Made by a program: the position numbers and the translations under genes. This document shows positions 45,804 to 54,571 of a stretch of 64,000 nucleotides of DNA, one piece after another. The notes beneath the pieces were generated by a model. It searched no databases. It was not told where the DNA came from and saw only the letters and a program-made list of their open reading frames with translations. Source of the stretch: Segatella maculosa DSM 19339 = JCM 15638 (GTDB lineage: Bacteria > Bacteroidota > Bacteroidia > Bacteroidales > Bacteroidaceae); contig NZ_KB908322.1 in the NCBI RefSeq assembly GCF_000382385.1, positions 124,001 to 188,000 on the forward strand, read 5' to 3'. The first letter of the stretch is position 1. The number at the start of each line of letters is the position of its first letter.

Positions 45804-45952
45804 TTTCGTTATCGAAAGGGCTGTGTTGGCATATAACGCCAACGCTGTCATGGGACAAGTAATGTGAAAGCAACGCCGATGGCGTTGAACTCTTGCTCGT
45901 CATTTGGCAACAGCGTTGACATTGCATGCCAACTGCCCTCTAAATAACGAAA
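45804..45952. repeat. 149-base element with TTTCGTTAT inverted ends
   Basis: It begins TTTCGTTATCGAAAGGGC and ends GCCCTCTAAATAACGAAA. The two halves are imperfect inverted copies, with inner GTTGGC/GCCAAC stems. A one-sided homologue lies at 53769-53854. Confidence 0.65.
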
Positions 45953-46066
45953 CCCCTATGGGGTTTATCCGTTAAGTTCTGTTTATTTGCTTATTATTCT
46001 CCGATATTCTTTGAAAACTGCTTCCAGTTAGGCAATGAAAATTGCGAGAATTTCAGGCTTGGAGCC

Positions 46067-46190
46067 CCCTCCCTTCAATGGTCTTTAGCTCCCCTTAGCT
46101 TCTCTCGTGGGGGAAAGAAATCTCAAAAGGAGGGGGATTTCTATCTCATTGCAAGCGCATTCACCCCCTCTTTGAGAGGGTTTGGCTGGG
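46067..46190. repeat. Degenerate PPR-like repeats
   Basis: CCCCCTCCCTTCAATGG at the left and CCCCCTCTTTGAGAGGGTTT at 46164-46183. They abut the 3' end of the S46 peptidase gene. Confidence 0.5.
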
Positions 46191-46199
46191 CTTTACCTC

Positions 46200-48305
46200 T
46201 TATTGTGCATTGATTTCTCGCAGCAAATGGTCGGCATGCCCCCATTTATCAATCATGTAGAGCATGTAACGAATGTCTACACCGATGCATCTTGCCAGTC
46301 GTTTGTCGAAGTTGATGTCGCTACTGAGGCTGTCCCAGTTGCCGTCAAAGGCCAATCCGATGAGCTGACCTTTGCCGTTGAAGATCGGAGAACCGGAGTT
46401 TCCGCCCGTGATATCGTTGTTGGTGAGGAAGCAAAGTTGCAGCTTTCCGGTCGTTTTATCAGCGTATGGACCGAATGAAGTGGCGTCCATCAGGCGATGC
46501 ATCACGGGCTCTGCCTTGTAATCAAACACGCCGTTGTCGCCCCGTTTCATCTTTTCGACGAGGCTTTCTGCCGTGGTGTAATAGGTAGAATGGCCACCGA
46601 GGGTGATTCCTTCCACCTGTCCATAGGACAAACGCATCGTGAAATTGGCGTCACTATAGTGGGGCATGTCTTCTTCCATGCGCAGTTTTGCGGCGCAAAG
46701 CAGGCGTTCTTGCTCGTCGATGCTGTCGCGTGTGGCATTTAACATGCGGTTGAATTGCTCGCGCATGGCGTTGAGTTGCTCGCCATATTGCAGTCCGGCA
46801 TCTTTCTTGATGGTCTGTTTGGTGACGTAAACCCGTTTGCCGTTGGTCATCAGGGCAGATGTTTCCCAAAGGTGATCAACGTATCTTTCGTAGTCACCGT
46901 GGCACTTTTTATCAATCGTTTGATAGAAAGCGGGCAGGTATTTGGCTTCAACATGCGCGCGATAGTTCTTCAACAGCGCCACTTGCACCTCCTTGTCAAG
47001 GGCTGCATCCCATTGTTTTCGGTTGTCATCAAACTTGATGTAACGCCCTTTCTTGTCCTTGATCGTCGTCTTAATGGCCTTCAACGCTCGGTCAGTCAGC
47101 TCGTTCGTGCGCAAGAAAGTCTCGTTGAAGTACATCAAAGCCTTGCGAGCTTCGAAGCGATCAGCGTAGAAACGGGCCATTTCCCCAAAGTCGAGCTGGC
47201 CTTTCAAGTAGCCCGTAGAGTCTTGCCAAGCCCGGATGAGGGTTTCATAGTGCTGCTTTTGAGCAATAAGACCAATGGAATCGATACACTTGTTCATACC
47301 GATTGAGTTCTTCCAATAGTTGGAACTTTGTGCGAATTTGGAGTCGTATTTGATGCGAACTGCCTCATCTGCGCGCATATGTTGGGCCATTATGCGTTGC
47401 TTAACTCCCCGAACTTGGGCGCGAGGTGCGTTGAGTGCGTCGCGACGTTCACGGATTCCGTAGCTCGAAAGATAGCGGCTTGTACTGCCGGGATAGCCCA
47501 TTGTCATGGCAAAGTCGCCCTCTTTGTAGCCTTGAAGACTCACGGGTGCCCAGTGTTTCGGGCGATAAGGCACGTTGTCCTTGCTATATGGGGCAGGTCG
47601 ATTGTCCTTGTTGGCATATATTCTGAACACACTGAAGTCGCAAGTCTGGCGCGGCCACATCCAGTTATCGGTATCTCCGCCGAACTTCCCCATTGATTTT
47701 GGCACGGCAAAAACCAGTCTCAAGTCCGTGAAGTCCTGATAGGTTGTGGCGTAATATCGGTTACCTTCGTAGAAAGCATCAATGTCTACGTGGTACGAAC
47801 TGTCTTGTTTCTTGGCCTCAGATGTGTAGGCATTCTGCAAAGAATCAAGCAAAGCGTTCTGCTTTTTGCGGCTCATGGCCTCGAAACCAAGGCGCATCAC
47901 GTCGGCCGTTATGTCTTTTTGGTTGATCATAAAGCTCACGAACATGTCTTTGTTTGGCAGTTCCTCCGCATAGTTTTTAGCCACAAAGCCGTTCAACATA
48001 TAGTCGTGTTCAACGGTGGAGTGGCTTCTGATGGCCTCAAAACCGCAGTGGTGGTTGGTGAAAACGAGTCCGTCGGGACTGACAACCACGCCCGAACAGT
48101 AGCCTGAAAAGCTGACAACGCTGTTCTTGATGGCGTCATTATTGTTGTAAAGTGCGCCATAGGGCAACGCAAAACCCTCGCTTTTCATTTGATTAAAGAC
48201 GGCTTGTGGCAGGTTATAAAGCGTCCACATGCCCTCATCGGCACGTAAAGATGAAAAGGAGAAAAGGAGAAAGGGAATGAGAACCCAAAAGAGTTTTTTC
48301 TTCAT
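46200..48305 (-). CDS. S46-family dipeptidyl-peptidase, DPP7-like
   Basis: Periplasmic serine dipeptidyl-peptidase of family S46 (DPP7/DPP11), 701 aa from the ATG at 48305. The signal peptide ends near LRADEG. The chymotrypsin-like halves carry His86 (FTNHHCGFEA) and Ser637 (TGGNSGSP). The residue 18 positions after the serine is Gly655 (AFDGNWD); DPP11 enzymes have an arginine there that selects Asp/Glu, so this protein looks like DPP7 with preference for hydrophobic P1 residues. A longer frame to 48386 translates a PPR repeat and is rejected. With the C10 protease it supports growth on peptides. Confidence 0.93.
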   Translation of the reverse strand: MKKKLFWVLIPFLLFSFSSLRADEGMWTLYNLPQAVFNQMKSEGFALPYGALYNNNDAIKNSVVSFSGYCSGVVVSPDGLVFTNHHCGFEAIRSHSTVEHDYMLNGFVAKNYAEELPNKDMFVSFMINQKDITADVMRLGFEAMSRKKQNALLDSLQNAYTSEAKKQDSSYHVDIDAFYEGNRYYATTYQDFTDLRLVFAVPKSMGKFGGDTDNWMWPRQTCDFSVFRIYANKDNRPAPYSKDNVPYRPKHWAPVSLQGYKEGDFAMTMGYPGSTSRYLSSYGIRERRDALNAPRAQVRGVKQRIMAQHMRADEAVRIKYDSKFAQSSNYWKNSIGMNKCIDSIGLIAQKQHYETLIRAWQDSTGYLKGQLDFGEMARFYADRFEARKALMYFNETFLRTNELTDRALKAIKTTIKDKKGRYIKFDDNRKQWDAALDKEVQVALLKNYRAHVEAKYLPAFYQTIDKKCHGDYERYVDHLWETSALMTNGKRVYVTKQTIKKDAGLQYGEQLNAMREQFNRMLNATRDSIDEQERLLCAAKLRMEEDMPHYSDANFTMRLSYGQVEGITLGGHSTYYTTAESLVEKMKRGDNGVFDYKAEPVMHRLMDATSFGPYADKTTGKLQLCFLTNNDITGGNSGSPIFNGKGQLIGLAFDGNWDSLSSDINFDKRLARCIGVDIRYMLYMIDKWGHADHLLREINAQ

Positions 48306-48326
48306 AAGAATGATTTTAGTAAATGT

Positions 48327-48366
48327 GGGAGCCTCCCCCAACCCCTCCAAAGGAGGGGAGAACGAC
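48327..48366 (+). repeat. PPR repeat upstream of the S46 gene
   Basis: GGGAGCCTCCCCCAACCCCT followed by CCAAAGGAGGGGAG, nearly the same as 5101-5132. Confidence 0.75.
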
Positions 48367-48412
48367 TTGAATGTGACTTCTTTCATTTGTAGGGCAAGGC
48401 AGTTTGTGATGT

Positions 48413-49906
48413 TTATTTCTTGAATTTATCTTTTATTTTGGCTAAAGTCGATGGGCTTAAATCGCGTTTCGCAATCACAAGGGCAAAGCAAATGATGAGT
48501 AATGTGTTGGCTCCGAGGGCCGCAACCATGGGGAGTCGGGCATTGGAAACCGAGATAAAGACAAACAACAGTGCAGCAATCAGCGTGTAAACAGCAATGT
48601 CTTTGAGTGGATAACGAATGGGATAGTACTTCTGTCCGAATGCATAACTGAGCACCATGCTAACAGCATACGAAGCAAAACCAGCCCAAGCGCAGGCCCA
48701 ATAGCTGAACCTTGGAATGAGAAGCAAGTCTACTCCGATCAAGATTACAGCGCCGATGCCACTGAAGTAGGCCCCCCAAATGGTCTTATCGATAAGCTTA
48801 TACCAGAAACTTAGGTTGAAGAAGATACCAAACATGATTTCCGCGGCCATCACAATCGGTATGATTTGCAGTCCTTCCCAATAGCTTTTGCCCAGCAAGT
48901 AGCGTAGAATGTCCATGTAACCCATGACACAAAGGAAGGCAAGTAGCGTGAAGATGATATAGAACTTCATGGCCTTGGCGTAGGTTTCTTTGTTGTCTTG
49001 GTCCTTTGTTTTGCCGAAAACGAAAGGCTCATAGGCGTATCTGAAGGCCTGAGTTATAAAGACCATGATCATTGCTATCTTGATACAAGCACCGTAAATG
49101 CCCAATTGTGTGCGGGCTTCATGGGCCGTTCCGTCATACAACCAAGGGAAGATTATCTGCGAAACTGTTTGGTTCAGCTGGCCCACCAAGCCCATCACAA
49201 GCAACGGCCACGTGTATTTCAGCATGCGTTTACAGGTAGCTTTGTCAAAAGGATTGCGGAAACCGCGAAGCTCTTTGCCTAAAAAGAAGAGCGTAATCAG
49301 GCTGCCAGCGAGTTCTATCCAGAACACCCAAACGACGTTCAAGTTGAAGTTTGCGTCGTAAATGCTAAAGGGATTGAGGCGGAAATGCGGCAGAATGACG
49401 AGGTAAAGCAGCACACCCACGATGTTGACCACAATGCTTATCATGCGCAACGACACGAATTTTATGGGCCGATGTGCATAGCGCAAGTAGGCCATTGGAA
49501 TGTTTATGAAAGCATCAACGGCCACACATGCCCCCATAATCATAATGAATTCGGGGTGATCTTGATAGCCTATGGCATTCGAAACGGGCCTTAAAAAGAG
49601 GGCAATCAAGCCAATGAAGAGCACAGAAGTGGCCGAAACCGTTCGCAAGGCTGTTGCATAAACCTTGTCGGGTTGCTCGCCCGGGCGGTTCATAAAGCGG
49701 AAAAAGGTGGTTTCCATGCCGTAGGTAAGCAGGATAATCAGCAAGGCCACGTAGGCATAGAGGTTGGTAATGATGCCGAATTGCCCGCCACTGGCATTGA
49801 ACTTCGCCGTTTCTATCGGCACCAAAAGGTAGCCGACGAAGCGAGCAACGATGGAACTGAGTCCGTAAATGGCCGTATCTTTGGCCAAAGATTTTAAGTT
49901 TGACAT
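48413..49906 (-). CDS. Polysaccharide flippase (Wzx/MATE-like, oligosaccharide exporter)
   Basis: A 497-aa inner membrane protein with about 14 predicted helices, starting MSNLKSLAKDTAIYGLSSIV, a typical N-terminus of the RfbX/Wzx group in the MOP superfamily. The conserved FVGYLLVPIET and FRYAYEPFVFG segments support flipping of undecaprenyl-linked oligosaccharide. It is not in a glycosyltransferase cluster here, so the glycan handled is unknown. The stop lies close to the S46 gene (107 bases upstream of its start) and the two are co-directional. Confidence 0.9.
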   Translation of the reverse strand: MSNLKSLAKDTAIYGLSSIVARFVGYLLVPIETAKFNASGGQFGIITNLYAYVALLIILLTYGMETTFFRFMNRPGEQPDKVYATALRTVSATSVLFIGLIALFLRPVSNAIGYQDHPEFIMIMGACVAVDAFINIPMAYLRYAHRPIKFVSLRMISIVVNIVGVLLYLVILPHFRLNPFSIYDANFNLNVVWVFWIELAGSLITLFFLGKELRGFRNPFDKATCKRMLKYTWPLLVMGLVGQLNQTVSQIIFPWLYDGTAHEARTQLGIYGACIKIAMIMVFITQAFRYAYEPFVFGKTKDQDNKETYAKAMKFYIIFTLLAFLCVMGYMDILRYLLGKSYWEGLQIIPIVMAAEIMFGIFFNLSFWYKLIDKTIWGAYFSGIGAVILIGVDLLLIPRFSYWACAWAGFASYAVSMVLSYAFGQKYYPIRYPLKDIAVYTLIAALLFVFISVSNARLPMVAALGANTLLIICFALVIAKRDLSPSTLAKIKDKFKK

Positions 49907-49922
49907 GTTTTAAAAAGTAATA

Positions 49923-49966
49923 TCCACCTCCAACCTCTCCCTTTTGGAGGGCCGGGGTGGGGCTTT
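49923..49966 (-). repeat. PPR repeat between flippase and SpmAB genes
   Basis: CCTCTCCCTTTTGGAGGG followed by CCGGGGTGGGG, a shortened copy of the family. Confidence 0.65.
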
Positions 49967-49972
49967 AAGCAC

Positions 49973-51202
49973 TTATTCAAAGAAAAGATTTGCCAGAAAG
50001 ATGGCTGCAATCACGCCTGCAAGGTCAGCCAATAGGCCGCAAGCAACAGCATGACGCGTGTATTTAATATTCACACTGCCGAAATAAACGGCAAGAATGT
50101 AGAACGTTGTGTCTGTACTTCCTTGGAACATACAGCTCAATCGACCGACAAAGCTGTCGGGACCGTAGGTCTTCATGGCCTCCAACATCAGGCCACGTGC
50201 CCCACTTCCGCTCAAAGGTTTCATGAAAGCAGTGGGCAAAGCACCTACGAAATCGGTGTTAAGTCCGCATTTCTCCACGCACCATGCGATGCCATTGATC
50301 AGCATATCCATAGCTCCTGAGGCGCGAAATACGCCAATTCCCACGAGAATGGCCACGAGATAAGGAATGATTTTCACGGCCGTGGTGAAACCTTCCTTGG
50401 CACCTTCGATGAAAGCATCATAGACATTGATTTTCTTGATGAAGCCCGCAACGATGAAACTCACGATGATTGAGAAGAGAATCATGCTGCCGCTGAGGTT
50501 GGCAACGGTCTCCATCGTCTTTTGATCCAACTGTCCGAAGCCCCAAATCACCACGCCTACGAATGCCAAAAGGGCCCCGATGAACGCCAAAAGTGCAGGC
50601 TGTAGCAAGTTAATTCGCTGCCAAAGAGCTGTCAAAATGATGCCAACAAGCGTGGCAACTGTGGTGGCTAAGAGAATAGGAACAAATACATCGGTGGGAA
50701 CGGCAGCTCCGTATGCGGCCCGAAAGGCAAGGATGGTGGTCGGAATGATGGTTAGTCCGCTTGTATTGAGCACAAGAAACATGATCATTGGGTTGGTTGC
50801 GGTGTCTTTCTTCGTGTTAAGTTCCTGCATTTGCTGCATGGCTTTCAGTCCAGTTGGGGTAGCTGCGTTGTCAAGCCCCAGCATGTTGGAAGCAATATTC
50901 ATGAAGATACTTCCCATCACGGGGTGGTTCTTCGGTATATCGGGGAAGAGTTTAGTGAAGATTGGGCTCAATGCCTTTGCCAATACATTCACTACACCGG
51001 CCTTCTCGCCTATCTTCATCATGCCAAGCCAAAGCGATAAGACGCCAGTTAGCCCCAATGAGATCTCAAAAGCATTCTTTGAAGCGTCGAAAGTCGACTG
51101 TACAATCTGTTGAAAGACTGTCGTGTCTCCCAAACACAGTGCAATCAATGCGAAAAGGAAGGCAATTGCAAAGAAAGCCACCCAAATATAATTCAGAACC
51201 AT
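49973..51202 (-). CDS. SpmA-SpmB fusion, nucleoside-recognition-domain membrane protein
   Basis: A 409-aa inner membrane protein in which the two spore-maturation proteins SpmA and SpmB are fused. The N-terminal half has SMLGLDNAATPTGLKAMQQM and SGLTIIPTTILAFRAAYG (SpmA). The C-terminal half has KIIPYLVAILVGIGVFRASG, KPLSGSGARG and FQGSTDTTFYILAVYFGSV (SpmB). Bacteroidetes do not sporulate, so the role must be different; the Gate domains suggest transport of a nucleoside-like or peptidoglycan-related molecule. The ATG at 51202 sits eight bases downstream of a -7 element, suggesting a near-leaderless message. Confidence 0.9.
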   Translation of the reverse strand: MVLNYIWVAFFAIAFLFALIALCLGDTTVFQQIVQSTFDASKNAFEISLGLTGVLSLWLGMMKIGEKAGVVNVLAKALSPIFTKLFPDIPKNHPVMGSIFMNIASNMLGLDNAATPTGLKAMQQMQELNTKKDTATNPMIMFLVLNTSGLTIIPTTILAFRAAYGAAVPTDVFVPILLATTVATLVGIILTALWQRINLLQPALLAFIGALLAFVGVVIWGFGQLDQKTMETVANLSGSMILFSIIVSFIVAGFIKKINVYDAFIEGAKEGFTTAVKIIPYLVAILVGIGVFRASGAMDMLINGIAWCVEKCGLNTDFVGALPTAFMKPLSGSGARGLMLEAMKTYGPDSFVGRLSCMFQGSTDTTFYILAVYFGSVNIKYTRHAVACGLLADLAGVIAAIFLANLFFE

Positions 51203-51209
51203 ACGAGTG

Positions 51210-51217
51210 CAAAGTTA
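51210..51217 (-). promoter_or_regulatory. -7 element of the SpmAB gene, leaderless spacing
   Basis: TAACTTTG on the minus strand, seven bases from the start codon. The first six bases after it (CACTCG) resemble those after the M16 -7 element (CACGC). Confidence 0.5.
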
Positions 51218-51380
51218 AAGGAAATACGTTATATATAAAAGAAAAACGTGAAAAAACATGGCAAAAAGACCTTTCCTGCTACGCATGAATGGCTACATCT
51301 CGGTACTGTTTGACTTGTTCAGCGGCATATAAATCTTGATTTTACAGTGCGAAACAGGCGTTGTTTCAAGAATAAATGTC

Positions 51381-51388
51381 TAATTTTG
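51381..51388 (+). promoter_or_regulatory. -7 element of the YejM-like gene
   Basis: TAATTTTG, 30 bases before the start codon. Only a GTTG is found upstream, at 17 bases. Confidence 0.5.
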
Positions 51389-51418
51389 CAAGCAGAAATT
51401 TAGAAATAATTTTATATC

Positions 51419-53257
51419 ATGGTTCAGACAGACACTTTACAATATCAGTGCAAGGGCGTCATCTACTACTTCTTGTCCACCTTGCTACTGGCACTTACTT
51501 TCTTTTGTTACATCATCGGCAGCACTATTTTGCCCGTCATGGATGTCATGGGTTGGTTGTTCTTCGTGCTTTCCTGCCTCTCTCATGCCGCCATCATCAT
51601 GCTCTTGCCCCTTGCCGGCTATGCACTGCTGGCCCGATTACGGCAACCTTGGGTGGCCGGAGTCTGGTTTGTGACGTCGGTTTCCCTGTTGTTGGTGTTG
51701 ACAATGCTCAATCTTCAGGTCTATCAACTGTATCGGTTCCACATCAACGGCATTATTCTTAACATGGTATTCGGTAGCGGTGCGAGCGAAATATTCAATT
51801 TCGATGCGGCCGTTTTGGCCAAGGAAGGGGGCATACTCCTGCTGTTTGTGGTGGCAGCCTTAGGGCTATGGCGACTCGTTCCCACGTTGGTAAGGCATAC
51901 GAGTCGGGGCAAATTGTGGTCGATGGCGGCCTTTTTGATGCTGTCAATCCTTGCATCTAACGTCATACATGTATATGGAGCGTTCTTCCAAAAGCCCTCC
52001 GTGATGAAGTCAAGAGCCCTACTTCCCTACTATTTTCCACTCACTGCGACGAGCGCTTTGAGGGATTTGGGCTATCAAGCTCCTGTGAATCCCATTGCAG
52101 ACATGCCCAGTTCGACCGACATTATCTATCCTTTACACCCCCTAAAAGTGAAGGATTCAAAGCGTCCGAACATCATTTTCATCTTCATCGACTCGTGGAA
52201 CAAGCGCACACTTACGCCCGAAACGATGCCCAACGTCTATCGTGTGGCCACCGAGAGTCAGTGGTATGACAATCATTTCAGCAGCAGCAACGGCACCCGG
52301 TATTCGATCTTCGGACTCTTCTTCAGCGTTCCTTGCTTCTATTGGAACAGCTTTGAGTCGAGTCACATCAGTCCGTTGTTCATTGACGAAATGATTCGGC
52401 AAGGTTATAACTTCAGTATTCACGGCAGTGCCAACTTGGTTAACCCGCCATTCTCACGTGTGGTGTTCCAAAGGGTGCCCAAATTGCAGGTGAACACACC
52501 CGGTGCAACGACTTACGACCGCGACCAACGCATCACACATGACTTCATCAGTGCGCTGCCACGGCTGAAACAACAGGGAAAACCATTCTTCTCGTTCCTC
52601 TTCTACGACCTTGCACACAGCTATGAATACCCCAAAAGCCTGCCTAAAAGGTTCAAACCGTCGTGGGACTACGCCGATTACACCCGCTTGAACAACGACA
52701 TGGACCCCACACCTTACTTTAACCTCTACCGAAACTGCTGTTGGTTGATCGACAAAATGATAGGCGAGGTGATCGAACAGCTGAAGAAAGAGGGCTTATA
52801 TGACCATTCTGTCATCGTTATCTCTGGAGATCACGCCCAAGAGTTCAATGAAAACAAAAAGAACTACTGGGGACACGGCGCCAACTTCACCAAGTGGCAG
52901 ATTGGTGTACCTTTGTTGTATCGCATTCCGGGCGAGAAGCCTCGGAAAATCAGCTATCGCACGACGCATTATGACCTTGTTCCGACCCTGATGCACGATT
53001 GGTTGGGCGTAACGAACCCCATCGAAGACTACAGTATCGGCCATTTGCTCACCGATAAAAGGCCACGTCGCTGGCAAATGGTAGGCTCTGACATCGAGTA
53101 TGCCTTTATTATTGGGGGCGATACTATCGTGAACAAGGAAGGCGACGGGGCCATGGATGTGACCGATAGTCGGCTAAATCCCGTGACTAACTACCGCATT
53201 AATCCACGTGAGTTCAATGCCGCTATTCAGCAAGTCAACCGGTTTTTCAAGAAATAA
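51419..53257 (+). CDS. YejM/PbgA-like membrane protein with sulfatase-fold domain
   Basis: A 612-aa inner membrane protein. The N-terminal half has five predicted helices (to about residue 185) similar to the DUF3413 region of YejM/PbgA. A periplasmic alkaline-phosphatase/sulfatase-fold domain follows, with metal-site segments IIFIFIDSWN, SSSNGTRYSIFGLFF (Thr at the nucleophile position), and GDHAQEFNE ahead of YWGHGANFT. In E. coli YejM regulates lipopolysaccharide synthesis; other family members transfer phosphoethanolamine or release glycerol phosphate. Here the metal-ligand residues look intact, so catalysis is possible. The last codons and stop (FFKK) are the first copy of a tandem repeat that continues downstream. 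Confidence 0.88.
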   Translation: MVQTDTLQYQCKGVIYYFLSTLLLALTFFCYIIGSTILPVMDVMGWLFFVLSCLSHAAIIMLLPLAGYALLARLRQPWVAGVWFVTSVSLLLVLTMLNLQVYQLYRFHINGIILNMVFGSGASEIFNFDAAVLAKEGGILLLFVVAALGLWRLVPTLVRHTSRGKLWSMAAFLMLSILASNVIHVYGAFFQKPSVMKSRALLPYYFPLTATSALRDLGYQAPVNPIADMPSSTDIIYPLHPLKVKDSKRPNIIFIFIDSWNKRTLTPETMPNVYRVATESQWYDNHFSSSNGTRYSIFGLFFSVPCFYWNSFESSHISPLFIDEMIRQGYNFSIHGSANLVNPPFSRVVFQRVPKLQVNTPGATTYDRDQRITHDFISALPRLKQQGKPFFSFLFYDLAHSYEYPKSLPKRFKPSWDYADYTRLNNDMDPTPYFNLYRNCCWLIDKMIGEVIEQLKKEGLYDHSVIVISGDHAQEFNENKKNYWGHGANFTKWQIGVPLLYRIPGEKPRKISYRTTHYDLVPTLMHDWLGVTNPIEDYSIGHLLTDKRPRRWQMVGSDIEYAFIIGGDTIVNKEGDGAMDVTDSRLNPVTNYRINPREFNAAIQQVNRFFKK

Positions 53258-53402
53258 CGGCCTCAGTCGCAGGCAAACCTCCCCCAATCCTTCCAGAGAA
53301 GGGGAGTGCTTTTCAAAGAATAATGGCCTTTGTCGCACCCAGCCTCCCCCAACCCCTCCAAAGGAGGGGAGTGTTTTTCAAGAGATAACGGCCTTTGTTA
53401 CG
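53243..53402 (+). repeat. Tandem 65-base repeat that begins inside the YejM-like 3' end
   Basis: Units about 53243-53309, 53310-53374 and a partial 53375-53402. Each starts TTTTCAAGARATAACGGCCT and the first two contain a PPR palindrome. The first unit includes the gene's last codons and stop. Confidence 0.7.
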
Positions 53403-53492
53403 TCCTTTTTTCAAGGAGAAAGGAAGCCGTTGAGGGTCAAACCGTGATTTAAGTGCAATATTTTCGCCCACCGTCAAGTAGCGCTCACGGGC

Positions 53493-53691
53493 CATGTAGG
53501 GACGCACGGCCCGTGCGTCCGCTCAAATGGCCATGCACCTGTATTCACTTCTCAAAACCATTCGCCAGCTGCTGATTTGTAATCTCGCCTTGCCTGATCG
53601 TTGATCGGGCTGGGACTATTGCATAACCACTTTGCTTTTGTTGTTTCATTCGGTTGTTTGAGCGGACGCACGAGCCGTGCGTCCCTACATG
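53493..53691. repeat. R95 pair with a 136-base centre
   Basis: Left palindrome 53493-53524 and right palindrome 53660-53691. The centre includes CGTTGATCGGGCTGGG and is unlike the standard one. Confidence 0.7.
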
Positions 53692-53768
53692 CTTATAGCG
53701 TTTTCCGATGTAAAGGCGAGGGAAGTGCGGGGGAAATATGGGTGCGCAACCAACAAACCGCATGGCAG

Positions 53769-53854
53769 TTTCGTTATTTATAGGGCAGGGTTGACGTTGC
53801 ACGTCAACCCTGTCACCGAGCGACGAGCAAGAGATCAACGCCAAGGGTGTTGCG
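53769..53854 (-). repeat. Half copy of the TTTCGTTAT element with an 11-base-pair hairpin
   Basis: Reverse complement of the right part of 45804-45952. It contains AGGGTTGACGT (53787-53797), loop TGC, and ACGTCAACCCT (53801-53811), a perfect stem. Confidence 0.65.
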
Positions 53855-53904
53855 TTTTCTTCCAATGAAAGGTTTTCCTAATTCCCGATAAAAGGTTTTT
53901 ATCG

Positions 53905-54025
53905 CCTAACCGTAAGCGGCATATAAAAAATACCAGAGAATATATAAAAGAAAATAAGCCCTATTGATTTATAAAATATTCTTGGATATTCTACGATTTT
54001 TATCAATATACCGCTTGCGGTTAGG
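53905..54025. repeat. 121-base MITE-like element, copy 2
   Basis: Bounded by CCTAACCGTAAGCGG (53905-53919) and CCGCTTGCGGTTAGG (54011-54025). It has exactly the same length as copy 1 and the same interior phrase TTGATTTATAAAATATTCTT. Confidence 0.75.
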
Positions 54026-54049
54026 AGAACAAAATCCAAGGTCTTTGAC

Positions 54050-54168
54050 ATTGGAAATCAACAACTTATATCCTGCGTTTCAATCTCAGCCATTTTACCG
54101 CGCAATGTCAGCCATATTACACGCTAAAATGGCTGAGATTACCACGCAATATGGCTGAGATTGCAAAT
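54050..54168. repeat. P22 array F: left tail plus four units
   Basis: Left tail 54050-54080 (GGAAATCAACAACTTATATC), units 54081-54102, 54103-54124, 54125-54146 and 54147-54168. The right tail is missing. Confidence 0.87.
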
Positions 54169-54177
54169 CGTTCGAAT

Positions 54178-54265
54178 GCATGTAGGGACCTTGACTTTGA
54201 ATATTGAACTTTGAACTTTGACCTTTAGGATTAGCAAAAAGATAAGATGAACTGTTGACAAAAGG
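54178..54265. repeat. TTGA-rich block, second copy
   Basis: GCATGTAGGGACCTTGACTT, TTGAACTTTGACCTTTAGGA and GATAAGATGAACTGTTGACA follow in order. The block is parallel to 36069-36199 but shorter. Confidence 0.7.
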
Positions 54266-54361
54266 CATGTAGGGACGCACGGCCCGTGCGTCCGTCCTAA
54301 CACTCGTGCAGTTGTGTTTCATTCTCCTTGCGCGGACGCACGGGCCGTGCGTCCCTACATA
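54266..54361. repeat. R95 element
   Basis: Left palindrome 54266-54297, centre AACACTCGTGCAGTTGTG, right palindrome 54330-54360. Confidence 0.8.
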
Positions 54362-54417
54362 CCTCAAAGCATGTAACTCACCAACTTACCAACTTATTTA
54401 ATTTGTCAACTCCACTT

Positions 54418-54449
54418 GCGCGGACGCACAGACCGTGCGTCCCTATATG
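54418..54449. repeat. R95 right half
   Basis: GCGCGGACGCACAGACCGTG followed by CGTCCCTATATG, without a left partner. Confidence 0.7.
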
Positions 54450-54571
54450 CGATTTCACCCATACTATGACGCGAAATGGTTGAAACAAAAAACCGGAAAA
54501 AGGTTGGTTGGAATTCAAAATGAAAACGCATGCTGAAAACCACAGCCATTTCTCCGGTTTATCCTGCTGTT

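Larger units (their letters stand above)
45206..46199. other. Gene-free region with a candidate small RNA and repeats
   Basis: A promoter-like element, a candidate structured RNA and its terminator occupy 45249-45480. Then come P22 array E, the left half of an R95 element, a 149-base element with terminal inverted repeats, and degenerate PPR repeats next to the 3' end of the minus-strand S46 gene. No frame looks coding. Confidence 0.7.
53258..54571. other. Long gene-free repeat region between convergent genes
   Basis: In order: tandem PPR units, R95 pair (53493-53691), a hairpin-forming repeat (53769-53854), the 121-base MITE-like element copy 2, P22 array F, a TTGA block, R95, a further R95 right half and a trace of P22 (about 54450-54475). 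The apparent frames are all translations of repeats or run antisense into the GH2 gene. Confidence 0.8.

Noticed and set aside
48306-48386. N-terminal extension of the S46 peptidase
   Set aside because: It translates a PPR repeat; the signal peptide begins at the ATG at 48305.
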